In this document: positions 46,112 to 54,540 of the stretch, piece by piece
Layout of the letters: each line of letters starts with the position of its first letter
Position numbering within the stretch: position 1 is the first letter of the stretch
Source of the DNA: Allobosea caraganae
Lineage (GTDB): Bacteria; Pseudomonadota; Alphaproteobacteria; Rhizobiales; Beijerinckiaceae
Reading direction: 5' to 3'
Length of the DNA stretch: 64,000 nucleotides
NCBI RefSeq assembly: GCF_003351345.1
Contig: NZ_QQTO01000035.1
Location: 78,096 to 142,095, forward strand
The notes under the pieces: model-generated
Told to the model about the DNA's origin: nothing
Seen by the model: only the letters and a program-made list of their open reading frames with translations
Databases searched by the model: none
Program-made: the position numbers and the translations under genes

Positions 46112-47629
46112 GTGATTCGCCGCGTTCCCTTTCCCGATCAACCTTTTGCGGTCGTCGCCTTGGCCCCTGTCCGCCTTGCTGCCCTGCATCCTCTCGCCAG
46201 CGCCGTCATCGGCCTGTCGGCCGGCGCGGTGACGGTCCTGCTGCTGCCCGGCGCGCTCGCGAATGCGGTTGGCCTGCTGCTGGCCGGCGCCGGTTTCGCC
46301 GGGACGATGCACCTCACCGAGCGGCGGGGGCTGGCGCAGCGCGAGCAGATCTTCGCGGCGCTCGGCGAGGTCAAGGTCAGGATGGCGACCAACGCGATCA
46401 AGGTCGATAATCTCGCGCACCGCGTCGACCAGATGCCGATGCGCGACGTCGATGCCGCTCCGGCCCGCGCCGCCATCAACGAGCTGACGGCCGAGGTCGG
46501 CCTGCTTGGTGATCTCCTGCAGCAGGTGGCGACCACGCTTGCGGACCATGACGAGCAGATCGCCGCTGCTGCGCAGATGCGTCGCGCGCCTGCTCCCACG
46601 CCCGTTATTCCCGTCGTCATGACGCCCGATCCCGAGGCCGCCCGGCTGGCGCGGCTCGATGCGCTCGCGGCCGAACGCGCCGAGGCGATCCAGGCCGGGC
46701 AATTGCGCGCCGCCGAGGAGCGGGCCGCGGTCATCAGCGCCGCCCTGGCCGAGGGCAAGATCGAGGTCCATCTCCAGCCGATCGTGCAATTGCCGCAACG
46801 CAGGACGCGCGGCTACGAGGCGCTGGTGCGGCTGCGGCTCGATGAGGACACGCTGCTGCTGCCAGCCGAATTCCTCTCGATCGTCGAGGAGCGCGGCTTC
46901 GGCCCGACGCTCGATGCGCTCGTGCTGACCCGTGCGCTGGCGATCGCGCGCCATCTCGGCAGCAAGGACGGCGGCATCTTCGTCTCCTGCAATTTCAGCG
47001 GCGCGACCTGGGGCTCGCCGCAGGCCCTGGTGACGCTGTCGCGCATCCTCGACAAATACCGCGAGCACGCCGGCCATCTCGTCGTCGAGATGCCCCAGCG
47101 CGTCTTCCGGGCGCTCGAGCCCTCCAGCTTGGGCCTGCTCGGTGCCATGTCGGCCAATGGTGTGCGCTTCGCGCTCGATCAGGTCGGCGATCTCAGGCTC
47201 GATCCGGCGGCGCTGCATGATCGCGGCGTCCGCTTCGTCAAGGTGCCCGCCGCCCTGCTGCAGGCCGAGGCGAACGGCACGTCGGGCGATATCGCCCCGG
47301 CCGACCTCTCAGCCTTGCTGGCGCGCGCTTCGGTCACGCTCATCGCCGAGAAGATCGAGGACAACCCGACGGTCGCCGACATGATCGAGCTCGGCGTCGG
47401 CCATGCGCAGGGCCTGGTCTTCTCGCCGCCGCGCCCGGTGAAGCCGGATGTCTTCGCCGACCCCGAACCTGCCAGGCAGCCCGGGCCGATTCCTGCCGAG
47501 GCGCCTGCGCGCCCGGTCGCGGCTGCGTTTGCTGGCTATCCCGGAGTGGTCGCCAATGCCTCTGAACCTCAGGAGGAGCGGCCGGAGCGCGTCTCCTTCC
47601 GCTCGGTCCTGCGCCGCGCCAGCGCCTGA
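46112..47629 (+). CDS. Membrane-anchored degenerate EAL-domain protein
   Basis: A 505-residue protein. Two N-terminal membrane segments (LASAVIGLSAGAVTVLLLPGAL and AVGLLLAGAGFAGTM) are followed by a helical region and an EAL domain from about residue 215. Some c-di-GMP phosphodiesterase residues are kept: GYEALVRL, CNFSG, the Glu in VVEMPQ, the Lys in FVKVP and Gln in AQGLVFSPP. The loop normally reading DDFGTG is DQVGDL (Asp356-Gln357), so the second metal-binding Asp is missing. It probably does not cleave c-di-GMP and may be a c-di-GMP receptor or partner-binding protein. The GTG start is not supported by a strong ribosome site. Confidence 0.85.
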   Translation: MIRRVPFPDQPFAVVALAPVRLAALHPLASAVIGLSAGAVTVLLLPGALANAVGLLLAGAGFAGTMHLTERRGLAQREQIFAALGEVKVRMATNAIKVDNLAHRVDQMPMRDVDAAPARAAINELTAEVGLLGDLLQQVATTLADHDEQIAAAAQMRRAPAPTPVIPVVMTPDPEAARLARLDALAAERAEAIQAGQLRAAEERAAVISAALAEGKIEVHLQPIVQLPQRRTRGYEALVRLRLDEDTLLLPAEFLSIVEERGFGPTLDALVLTRALAIARHLGSKDGGIFVSCNFSGATWGSPQALVTLSRILDKYREHAGHLVVEMPQRVFRALEPSSLGLLGAMSANGVRFALDQVGDLRLDPAALHDRGVRFVKVPAALLQAEANGTSGDIAPADLSALLARASVTLIAEKIEDNPTVADMIELGVGHAQGLVFSPPRPVKPDVFADPEPARQPGPIPAEAPARPVAAAFAGYPGVVANASEPQEERPERVSFRSVLRRASA

Positions 47630-47674
47630 CGATCGAAATCAGGCGCGCCGATCTTACAGAAGAAGCGCGGGGAA

Positions 47675-47809
47675 CCCTCTCCTGTAAGGAGAGGGCAGGG
47701 TGAGGTGTAGGCCAGAACACCAGTGAAACTCATTGGGGACGGCGATCAGGTTACGGCAGCAGCGTCCAACGGCCTACACCTCACCCAACCCTCTCCTTCT
47801 AGGAGAGGG
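47675..47809 (+). repeat. Inverted-repeat (MITE-like) element, family G
   Basis: Two 39-base terminal arms, 35 bases identical, 57 bases apart. Each arm contains its own hairpin (CCCTCTCC..GGAGAGGG) followed by GGGTGAGGTGTAGGCC. The middle has no coding potential. Single copy in the window. The 295-base gap 47630-47924 holds nothing else recognisable. Confidence 0.88.
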
Positions 47810-47924
47810 CTCCCACACTTTGTTTTTCCAGGTTCCGGGGCGGCGCATCATGGCATAGAGCATGGCGGCAGTCGCGCCGGTGACATCAAGCCCTCATGGC
47901 TCGATGGCAAGCCGGCGTGGCGTC

Positions 47925-48824
47925 ATGTCGTCCCTTGAGCCCGGCGGAGTGAGACCATTGCAGCCTGAGCAGCCCCTTACCCAGGCCCTGACGGGGTTTT
48001 CCGAGATCGCCGGCAAGTTCGACCTCTGCCTCTGCGACATCTGGGGCGTCGTCCATAACGGCGTCGCCGCCCATCGCGAGGCCGTCGAGGCGCTGGCCGC
48101 GATGCGCCGGCAGGGCATGGCGGTCGTGCTGGTCACCAATGCGCCGCGCCCGCGCCAGGCGATCCTGACGCAGCTGGCCCAGCTCGCCGTGCCGGACGAG
48201 GCCTTCGATGCGGTCGTCACCTCCGGCGACGTCTGCCGGGCGCTGATCGAGCAGCGCTCGGGCGAGCCGATGTACATGCTCGGGCCGGATCGCGACCTGC
48301 CGCTGATCGCCGGGTTGGACGCGCCGCGGGTCGCGTCGGCGCAGGCGCGCTACGTGCTCTGCACCGGCTTCTTCGACGACGAGCGCGAGACTGTCGACAC
48401 CTATGCCGAGCTGCTCGACGATTTCGCCAGGCGCGGCCTGATCCTGATCTGCGCCAATCCCGACCTGGTGGTCGATCGCGGCGGCAAGATCGTGCCCTGC
48501 GCCGGCTCGCTCGCTTTGGCTTACGAGCAGCTTGGCGGGCAGGTGATCTATGCCGGCAAGCCGCACCGCCCGATCTACGAGATGGCGCTGGAACTGGCCC
48601 AAGTGAAGCGCGGCGGGCCGATCGCACGCGAGCGCGTCTGCGCCATCGGCGATGCGATCCGCACCGACATCGCCGGCGCCAACGCCTTCAACGCGACGAG
48701 CGTGATGGTGCTGGCCGGCATCCATGCGCAGGACCTTGTCGCGCAGTCCTGGGCCGAGCGTCACGACTGGTTCTCGCGCCAGACCCACCGGCCGGACTAC
48801 GCGATACCGCATCTGGTGTGGTGA
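47925..48824 (+). CDS. HAD-superfamily class IIA hydrolase (TIGR01459 family)
   Basis: Putative sugar or nucleotide phosphatase of about 299 residues. The HAD motif I is FDLCLCDIWGVVHNG, with the nucleophilic Asp but Trp-Gly where DxD would have its second Asp plus two, as usual for this family. Motif II is VLVTNAPRPRQ (Thr), and motif III/IV lies in GKPHRPIYEMAL and CAIGDAIRTDIAGANAF with the metal-binding Asp. Start is uncertain: ATG 47925 has no ribosome site, while TTG 47958 has GGCGGAG nine bases upstream and would give the shorter N-terminus common in the family. The physiological substrate is unknown. Confidence 0.88.
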   Translation: MSSLEPGGVRPLQPEQPLTQALTGFSEIAGKFDLCLCDIWGVVHNGVAAHREAVEALAAMRRQGMAVVLVTNAPRPRQAILTQLAQLAVPDEAFDAVVTSGDVCRALIEQRSGEPMYMLGPDRDLPLIAGLDAPRVASAQARYVLCTGFFDDERETVDTYAELLDDFARRGLILICANPDLVVDRGGKIVPCAGSLALAYEQLGGQVIYAGKPHRPIYEMALELAQVKRGGPIARERVCAIGDAIRTDIAGANAFNATSVMVLAGIHAQDLVAQSWAERHDWFSRQTHRPDYAIPHLVW

Positions 48825-48861
48825 GGGGCGTTGAGAGCAACGCGAATTTCATGGAGCCCGC

Positions 48862-48952
48862 CGTCATGCTCGGGCTTGTCCCGAGCACCCACGTCTTGAA
48901 CGTTCATCGCAAGCAAAGACGTGGATGGTCGCCACAAGGGCGGCCATGACGG
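48862..48952 (+). repeat. Inverted-repeat element, family D copy 2 (inverted orientation)
   Basis: Hairpins TGCTCGGG..CCCGAGCA on the left and GGTCGCC..GGCGGCC on the right (one G-T wobble in the stem), with inner CACGTCTT / AAGACGTG pair and CGTCATG / CATGACG ends. The order is reversed relative to 5703-5797. It lies between the convergent HAD hydrolase and cheY genes. Confidence 0.85.
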
Positions 48953-48991
48953 GAAGAGGCGGTGGGACCTGCTGGTGGTCGCGGGCCGGCC

Positions 48992-49375
48992 TCAAGCCTG
49001 GCAGACCGACTCGATCTTGGTCTTCAGCGTCTGCGCGTTGAACGGCTTGACGATGTAGTTGTTCACGCCGGCCTTCTTGGCGGCGATGACGTTTTCGGTC
49101 TTCGACTCAGCAGTCACGATGATGAACGGCGTCTGCGACAGCGCGTCTTCTTCGCGCACGCGCTGCAACAGCTCGAAACCCGTCATCGGCTCCATGTTCC
49201 AGTCGGAGATCACCAGCCCGTATTTCTTGTCGCGCATCTTGGCGATAGCGGTGGAACCGTCGGAGGCGTCGTCGACATTCTCGAAGCCGAGCTGCTTGAG
49301 CAGGTTCCGGATGATCCGCACCATCGTCTGGTAGTCGTCGACTACGAGGATAGGCATGGATGGGTCGAGAGCCAT
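48992..49375 (-). CDS. cheY: Single-domain response regulator, CheY type
   Basis: A 127-residue receiver domain with no output domain. The acidic pocket is Asp13-Asp14 (ILVVDDYQTM), the phosphorylation site is Asp58 in VISDWNMEPMTG, followed by Thr88 (IIVTAES) and Lys110 (YIVKPF). The sequence MVRIIRNLLKQLGF and SDWNMEPMTGFELL closely follows CheY, so it would switch flagellar motors or act in another phosphorelay. It stands alone with no chemotaxis gene in the window. The 251-base gap before the next gene (49376-49626) holds no recognisable feature. Confidence 0.93.
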   Translation of the reverse strand: MALDPSMPILVVDDYQTMVRIIRNLLKQLGFENVDDASDGSTAIAKMRDKKYGLVISDWNMEPMTGFELLQRVREEDALSQTPFIIVTAESKTENVIAAKKAGVNNYIVKPFNAQTLKTKIESVCQA

Positions 49376-49626
49376 TGCGGTGCTCCAAGCAAACAGGCAT
49401 GGCGCAGGATGATGCCCGCGCCGAGGCCGCCATCTCAGGGAGGCGACCTATGGTCAGGTGTGATAGGGCAGCGGCGTTTCAAAGCCGTTAATCGAATGTT
49501 TGAGCGAGCGTTGGGTCGGTGAGAGTCTAAGCACCAAAGTCGCATGGCAGAGGTGCTTCCGCTGTGTCAGGTTATGTTGCATCGCAGCATGGTTGCCGCG
49601 GCGTTAAGGTGTTCGGACTCACGCTT

Positions 49627-50070
49627 ATGAACAGCAGCTCCTATCAGGTCCACGCCTTCGAGGATCTTGCCGTCGGCCAGAGCGAGAGCCTGATGCGCAC
49701 GGTGATGGAGCGCGACGTCTCGCTCTTCGCCGACCTGTCGGGCGACGCCAACCCGATCCATCTCTGCGACCGCTATGCCGCCAACACCAAGTTCGGCCAA
49801 CGCATCGCCCATGGCATGCTGACCGCGAGCCTGGTCTCGGCACTGCTCGGCACAAAGCTGCCCGGCCCTGGCGCGGTCTATCTCTCACAGACCCTGACCT
49901 TCCTGGCGCCGGTCAAGATCGGCGACGTCGTCACCGCCCGGGTCGAGATCGCCGAACTCGTGGTCGAGCGCCGGCGCGCCCGGCTGTTCTGCGAATGCGT
50001 CGTCGACGGCAAGCCGGTGCTCGAAGGCGAGGCCTGGGTGGCGCTGCCGCCCGTGCAGGCGAAAGCGTGA
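49627..50070 (+). CDS. MaoC-like (R)-specific enoyl-CoA hydratase
   Basis: A hot-dog-fold hydratase of 147 residues. The catalytic motif FADLSGDANPIHLCDRYA has Asp40 and His45, and KFGQRIAHGMLTASLVSALLGTKLPGPG continues the hydratase-2 pattern. Such single-domain enzymes (PhaJ type) hydrate enoyl-CoA to (R)-3-hydroxyacyl-CoA, linking beta-oxidation to polyhydroxyalkanoate synthesis. Start ATG 49627 is taken because family similarity begins there; a GTG-type start at 49564 is possible. No pha genes are in the window, so the link to storage polymers is open. Confidence 0.9.
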   Translation: MNSSSYQVHAFEDLAVGQSESLMRTVMERDVSLFADLSGDANPIHLCDRYAANTKFGQRIAHGMLTASLVSALLGTKLPGPGAVYLSQTLTFLAPVKIGDVVTARVEIAELVVERRRARLFCECVVDGKPVLEGEAWVALPPVQAKA

Positions 50071-50128
50071 TCCGACGCCGCGTTCTTGACGCTGTACGCT
50101 CCAGCCGCCATTGACTGGCCCGCGCGGG

Positions 50129-50254
50129 CTAGAGCCGGATCGCTTCCCATGGAAACGCAAAGCGTTTCCATGGGAAGCGTGAATCCGTCTCTGTTTAAAA
50201 GTTAGAGCAGGATCAATGCAGAAAACCGGTTCCCACTTTTCTGCATCCTGCTCT
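50129..50254 (+). repeat. Composite hairpin repeat, family A (AGAGCAGGAT clamp) plus 18-bp hairpin, copy 2
   Basis: Begins CTAGAGCCGGAT, then a perfect 18-base-pair stem CGCTTCCCATGGAAACGC (50141-50158), AAA loop and complement (50162-50179), then TGAATCCGTCTCT, then a second palindrome with AGAGCAGGAT / ATCCTGCTCT arms (50204-50254) around GCAGAAAA..TTTTCTGC and the CCGGTTCCCAC core. Same layout as 31640-31787 in reverse. It lies between the maoC-like and ribF genes. Confidence 0.88.
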
Positions 50255-50283
50255 GACCCCGCCGAGGCGGAACCCTTCGAGCC

Positions 50284-51267
50284 ATGACCCGTCCTGCCGC
50301 TGCGCCGCTTCCCGGCCAGCCTCAGAGCTTCGTTCTTGACCGCGACGCAGCCGTGCCGGAGGCCCTGCGCGGCGCCGTGCTGGCGCTCGGCAATTTCGAC
50401 GGCGTCCATCGCGGCCATGCCGAGCTGGCGCGGGTCGCAACCGCGATGGCAGCCGAGCGCGGCTGCGCGGCGGCGGTCTTCACCTTCGAGCCGCATCCGC
50501 GCACGGTCTTCAAGCCGGAACAGCCGGTCTTCCGCCTGACCTCGCCTGAGGTGAAGCTCGAATTGCTGGCGCAGGCCGGGCTCGTGGGCAGCTTCGTGCT
50601 GCCTTTCGACCGCGAGATCGCGGCGGTCAGCGCCGAGAGCTTCATCGACGACCTGCTGCTCGGCCGCCTCGGCGCCGCCGGGCTGGTCTGCGGCTATGAT
50701 TTCCACTTCGGCAAGGGCCGCACCGGGTCGCCCGAGATGCTGCAGGCGCGGGGAGGGGCGCGTGGCGTCCCCGTTTCGGTCGTGCCGCCCTATTCCTGGC
50801 ACGGCGAGCCGGTCTCCTCGACGCTCGTCCGCACCGCGCTGGAAGCGGGCGACGTCGCCCGCGCCGCCGATCTGCTCGGCCGCGTCTGGTTCGTGCGCGG
50901 CGAGATCGCCCATGGCGACAAGCGCGGCCGTGATCTCGGCTATCCCACCGCAAACATGCATCTCGCCCGCGACTGCCGCCTCAGATACGGCATCTACGCC
51001 GTCCGGATGAAGCTGGACGGCATCTGGCGCGACGGCGTCGCCAGCTTCGGCAGCCGCCCGACCTTCGACGACGGCGCGCCCAGGCTGGAGAGTTTCCTGT
51101 TCGATTTCTCCGGCGATCTCTACGGGAAGATCGTCGATGTCGTGCTCGTCGCCTGGTTGCGTGGCGAGGCGAAGTTCGATTCGCTCGATGCCCTGATCGT
51201 GCAGATGGACAAGGACAGTGCCGAGGCCCGCGCCATTCTGGCGCGTACGCCACCCTTCCTTCGCTAG
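50284..51267 (+). CDS. ribF: Bifunctional riboflavin kinase / FAD synthetase
   Basis: Makes FMN from riboflavin and FAD from FMN; 327 residues. The N-terminal adenylyltransferase domain has VLALGNFDGVHRGHAELAR (HxGH nucleotidyl transfer motif) near residue 35, FEPHPR, and CGYDFHFGKGRTGSPEML. The C-terminal kinase domain has KRGRDLGYPTANMHLA and YGIYAVRM with SFGSRPTFDDGAPRLESFLFDF. It is followed by ileS and lspA, the order usual in many proteobacteria. The 204-base gap before ileS (51268-51471) holds no feature I can name. Confidence 0.96.
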   Translation: MTRPAAAPLPGQPQSFVLDRDAAVPEALRGAVLALGNFDGVHRGHAELARVATAMAAERGCAAAVFTFEPHPRTVFKPEQPVFRLTSPEVKLELLAQAGLVGSFVLPFDREIAAVSAESFIDDLLLGRLGAAGLVCGYDFHFGKGRTGSPEMLQARGGARGVPVSVVPPYSWHGEPVSSTLVRTALEAGDVARAADLLGRVWFVRGEIAHGDKRGRDLGYPTANMHLARDCRLRYGIYAVRMKLDGIWRDGVASFGSRPTFDDGAPRLESFLFDFSGDLYGKIVDVVLVAWLRGEAKFDSLDALIVQMDKDSAEARAILARTPPFLR

Positions 51268-51471
51268 CGCCAGCCTGCTAGAAGCCGGTCATGCTCGCTC
51301 ATCGCGCCACGACCATAGCTTCCTTCCGGCGAATTACGGGCCCGGCTGCCGCCGCCTCGCGCTAGACCAGCGCAGGCTTGCGTGAAGCCGGGATGAGTAT
51401 CGCTTTCCCCTCCCGAAGGACGCCGCGCAGCGCCGCAAGGCCCGCCCGTCCGAGATGTCCGAGCCGGAATC

Positions 51472-54400
51472 ATGACCGACAAGCCTGACGCCCAAGACTC
51501 CAAGACGAGGGACTATTCGCAGACCCTCTTCCTGCCGCAGACGGAATTCCCGATGCGCGCCGGCCTGCCGCAGCGCGAGCCGGAGTTGCTCGCCCGCTGG
51601 GAGAAGATGGACCTCTACCGCAAGCTGCGCGAGACCGCGAAGGGCCGCGACCGCTTCGTGCTCCACGATGGCCCGCCCTATGCCAACGGCAACATCCATA
51701 TCGGCCACGCGCTCAACAAGATCCTGAAGGACCTCGTCGTCCGCTCGCAGCAGATGCTCGGCCACGACTCGAACTACGTGCCGGGCTGGGACTGCCACGG
51801 CCTGCCGATCGAGTGGAAGATCGAGGAGCAGTACCGCGCCAAGGGCCTGAACAAGGACGACGTCCCGGTCGTCGAGTTCCGCAAGGAATGCCGCGCCTTC
51901 GCCGAGCATTGGGTCGACGTGCAGCGCAAGGAGTTCAAGCGCCTCGGCGTCGAGGGCGACTGGGCCGATCCCTACCTGACCATGGCCTATCCGGCCGAGG
52001 CGCAGATCGCCCGCGAGATCATGAAGTTCGCCGAGACGGCGCAGCTCTATCGCGGCTCCAAGCCGGTGATGTGGTCGGTGGTCGAGAAGACCGCGCTGGC
52101 CGAGGCCGAGGTCGAGTACGAGGAGCACGTCAGCGATACGGTGTTCGTGGCGTTCCCGCTGATCGATGTGCCCGGCCCGTTCCCGGTGTCCGGTTCCAAC
52201 TCCACCGAAACGACCTTCCATGACACGGTCGAGCACGCCGCTGACCTTCGGAACGCGGCGATCGTGATCTGGACGACCACGCCTTGGACGATGCCGGGCA
52301 ACCGCGCGATCTCATACTCGCGCAAGGTGCCCTATGGCCTCTATCGCGTGACAGAGGCCCCCGAAGGCAATTGGGCCAAGGCCGGAAGCCTGTATGTCAT
52401 TGCCGATACGCTTGCGGAATCGGTGTTCAAGGCGGCCAAGGTCGGCGCTTACGTGCGGCTGATGACCGTAGACGCCTCCGTTCTTGAACGTTCGACCGCC
52501 GCCCACCCCCTGCGCGGCCACGGCTACGATTTCGACGTCCCGCTCCTCGACGGCGACCACGTCACCGACGATGCCGGCACCGGCTTCGTCCACACCGCGC
52601 CGGGCCATGGCCGCGAGGACTTCGACATCTGGACTGCGAGCGGCCGCAAGCTGGCCGAGCGCGGCATCGAGACCCGCATCCCCTACACCGTCGATGCCGA
52701 TGGCCGCTTCACCAAGGAGGCTCCGGGCTTCGAGGGCAGGCAGGTCATCACCGACAAGGGCGAGAAGGGCGATGCCAACGAGGCCGTCATCAAGGCGCTC
52801 GCGGCCTCCGGCCATCTCGTCGCGCGCGGAAGGCTGAAGCATCAGTATCCGCATAGCTGGCGCTCGAAGAAGCCGGTCATCTTCCGCAACACGCCGCAAT
52901 GGTTCATCGCCATGGACAAGGCGGTCGATGCGCTCGGCAACCGCACGCTGCGCGAGGTCGCCCTCAGTGCGATCAAGGACACGCAGTGGGTGCCCGCCGC
53001 CGGCGAGAACCGCATCAACGGCATGATCGCCAACCGCCCGGACTGGGTGGTCTCGCGCCAGCGCAGCTGGGGCGTGCCGATCACCGTCTTCGTCGAGAAG
53101 GATACGGCCGAGATACTGGTCGACGCCAGGGTCAACGCCGCCATCGCCGACGCCTTCGAAGCCGAGGGTGCCGATGCCTGGTTCACCGACACCGACGGCG
53201 CGCGTTTCCTGAAGCCCTTCGGCTACGATCCGGCCAGGTACGAGCGCGTCACCGACGTGCTCGACGTCTGGTTCGATTCCGGCTCGACTCATGCCTTCAC
53301 GCTGGAGAAGCGCCCCGATCTGCGCGCCCGTCGCCGCGGCGAGGGCGGCAACGACCGCGTCATGTACCTCGAAGGCTCGGACCAGCATCGCGGCTGGTTC
53401 CATTCCAGCCTGCTCGAAAGCTGTGGCACGCGCGGCCGCGCGCCCTACGACATCGTCCTGACCCACGGCTTCTGCCTCGACGAGAAGGGCGAGAAGATGT
53501 CGAAGTCGAAGGGCAACGTCACTGCGCCGCAGGACGTCATCAAGGAATCCGGTGCCGACATCCTGCGCCTCTGGGTTGCCGCGGCCGATTATTCCGACGA
53601 CCTGCGCATCGGCAAGGAGATCCTCAAGACCTTCGTCGAGACCTATCGCAAGCTGCGCAACACGATGCGCTGGATGCTCGGCACGCTGGCGCATTTCAGC
53701 GAGGACATCCGCGTCGCCGATCCCGCCTCGATGCCGGAGCTGGAGCGGCTGATGCTGCACCGGCTGGCCGAGCTCGGTCCGCAGGTGGCCGACGCCTACC
53801 GCACCTACGACTACAAGCGCGTGGTGACGCTGCTCTCGCAGTTCATGAACACCGAGCTCTCGGCCTTCTATTTCGACATCCGCAAGGACGCGCTCTATTG
53901 CGACCCGCTGTCGAGCCATGTCCGCAAGAGCGCGCTGACGGTCGTCGACCATCTCTTCCGTTGCCTGACGACCTGGCTCGCGCCGATCCTGGTCTTCACC
54001 GGCGAGGAAGCGTGGCTCGAACGCTATCCCGAGAAGAAGGCGGAGGGCTCCGTCCATCTCGAGCTCTTTGCCGAGGCGCCCGCGAGCTGGCTCGATCCCG
54101 AGCTCGCCGAGCGCTGGAGCAAGATCCGCCGCGTCCGCCGCGCCGTCACCGGGGCGCTCGAACTGGAGCGCGCCGCCAAGCGCATCGGCTCCTCGCTGGA
54201 GGCGGCTCCGGAAGTCCACGTCGCCGATCCAGACCTGCGCGCCGCCTTGCTGGGCCTCGATCTCGCCGAGGCCTGCATCACCTCCGGCGTCAAGGTCGTC
54301 GCGGGCGAGGGGCCTGCGGAGGCCTTCCGCCTTGCCGACGTGCCGGGCGTCGCGGTCGTCCCCGAGCGCGCGGCCGGCGTCAAATGCGCCCGCTCGTGGA

Positions 54401-54492
54401 AATATTTCGACCCGGCCACGGCCGAGCCCGGCTATCCCGACGTGACCCCGCGCGACGCCAAGGCGCTGCGCGAGCTCGGGCAGGTGGCGTAG
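51472..54492 (+). CDS. ileS: Isoleucine--tRNA ligase
   Basis: Charges tRNA-Ile; class Ia synthetase of 1006 residues. The HIGH motif is NGNIHIGHALNKILKD near residue 75, the editing domain occupies about residues 230-430 with YDFDVPLLDGDHVTDDAGTG and FVHTAPGHGREDF, and the KMSKS loop is GEKMSKSKGN near residue 675. The C-terminal anticodon-binding region follows. It is somewhat longer than E. coli IleS because of insertions in the editing domain. The stop TAG at 54490-54492 touches a hairpin repeat that contains the lspA start. Confidence 0.97.
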   Translation: MTDKPDAQDSKTRDYSQTLFLPQTEFPMRAGLPQREPELLARWEKMDLYRKLRETAKGRDRFVLHDGPPYANGNIHIGHALNKILKDLVVRSQQMLGHDSNYVPGWDCHGLPIEWKIEEQYRAKGLNKDDVPVVEFRKECRAFAEHWVDVQRKEFKRLGVEGDWADPYLTMAYPAEAQIAREIMKFAETAQLYRGSKPVMWSVVEKTALAEAEVEYEEHVSDTVFVAFPLIDVPGPFPVSGSNSTETTFHDTVEHAADLRNAAIVIWTTTPWTMPGNRAISYSRKVPYGLYRVTEAPEGNWAKAGSLYVIADTLAESVFKAAKVGAYVRLMTVDASVLERSTAAHPLRGHGYDFDVPLLDGDHVTDDAGTGFVHTAPGHGREDFDIWTASGRKLAERGIETRIPYTVDADGRFTKEAPGFEGRQVITDKGEKGDANEAVIKALAASGHLVARGRLKHQYPHSWRSKKPVIFRNTPQWFIAMDKAVDALGNRTLREVALSAIKDTQWVPAAGENRINGMIANRPDWVVSRQRSWGVPITVFVEKDTAEILVDARVNAAIADAFEAEGADAWFTDTDGARFLKPFGYDPARYERVTDVLDVWFDSGSTHAFTLEKRPDLRARRRGEGGNDRVMYLEGSDQHRGWFHSSLLESCGTRGRAPYDIVLTHGFCLDEKGEKMSKSKGNVTAPQDVIKESGADILRLWVAAADYSDDLRIGKEILKTFVETYRKLRNTMRWMLGTLAHFSEDIRVADPASMPELERLMLHRLAELGPQVADAYRTYDYKRVVTLLSQFMNTELSAFYFDIRKDALYCDPLSSHVRKSALTVVDHLFRCLTTWLAPILVFTGEEAWLERYPEKKAEGSVHLELFAEAPASWLDPELAERWSKIRRVRRAVTGALELERAAKRIGSSLEAAPEVHVADPDLRAALLGLDLAEACITSGVKVVAGEGPAEAFRLADVPGVAVVPERAAGVKCARSWKYFDPATAEPGYPDVTPRDAKALRELGQVA

Positions 54493-54540
54493 CGCATGTC
54501 CGGGAAAAGTGGAGACCGGTTTTCCGATCAGGACATGCGC
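54492..54540 (+). repeat. Hairpin repeat, family A (GCGCATGTCC clamp) over the lspA start
   Basis: Arms GCGCATGTCC (54492-54501) and GGACATGCGC (54531-54540) enclose GGAAAA-GTGGAGACCGG-TTTTCC. Each arm carries an in-frame ATG (54496 and 54535), so the repeat either encodes the first 13 residues of LspA or forms a hairpin over its translation start. Same core as the repeats at 8443, 38190 and 50204 with a different clamp. Confidence 0.85.

Noticed and set aside
47862..47924. Upstream extension of the HAD hydrolase to 47862
   Set aside because: No ribosome-binding site and no similarity to the family in the extra residues.
51268..51471. Possible T-box or other leader upstream of ileS
   Set aside because: No T-box sequence or terminator/antiterminator pair was visible, and T-boxes are not expected in proteobacteria.
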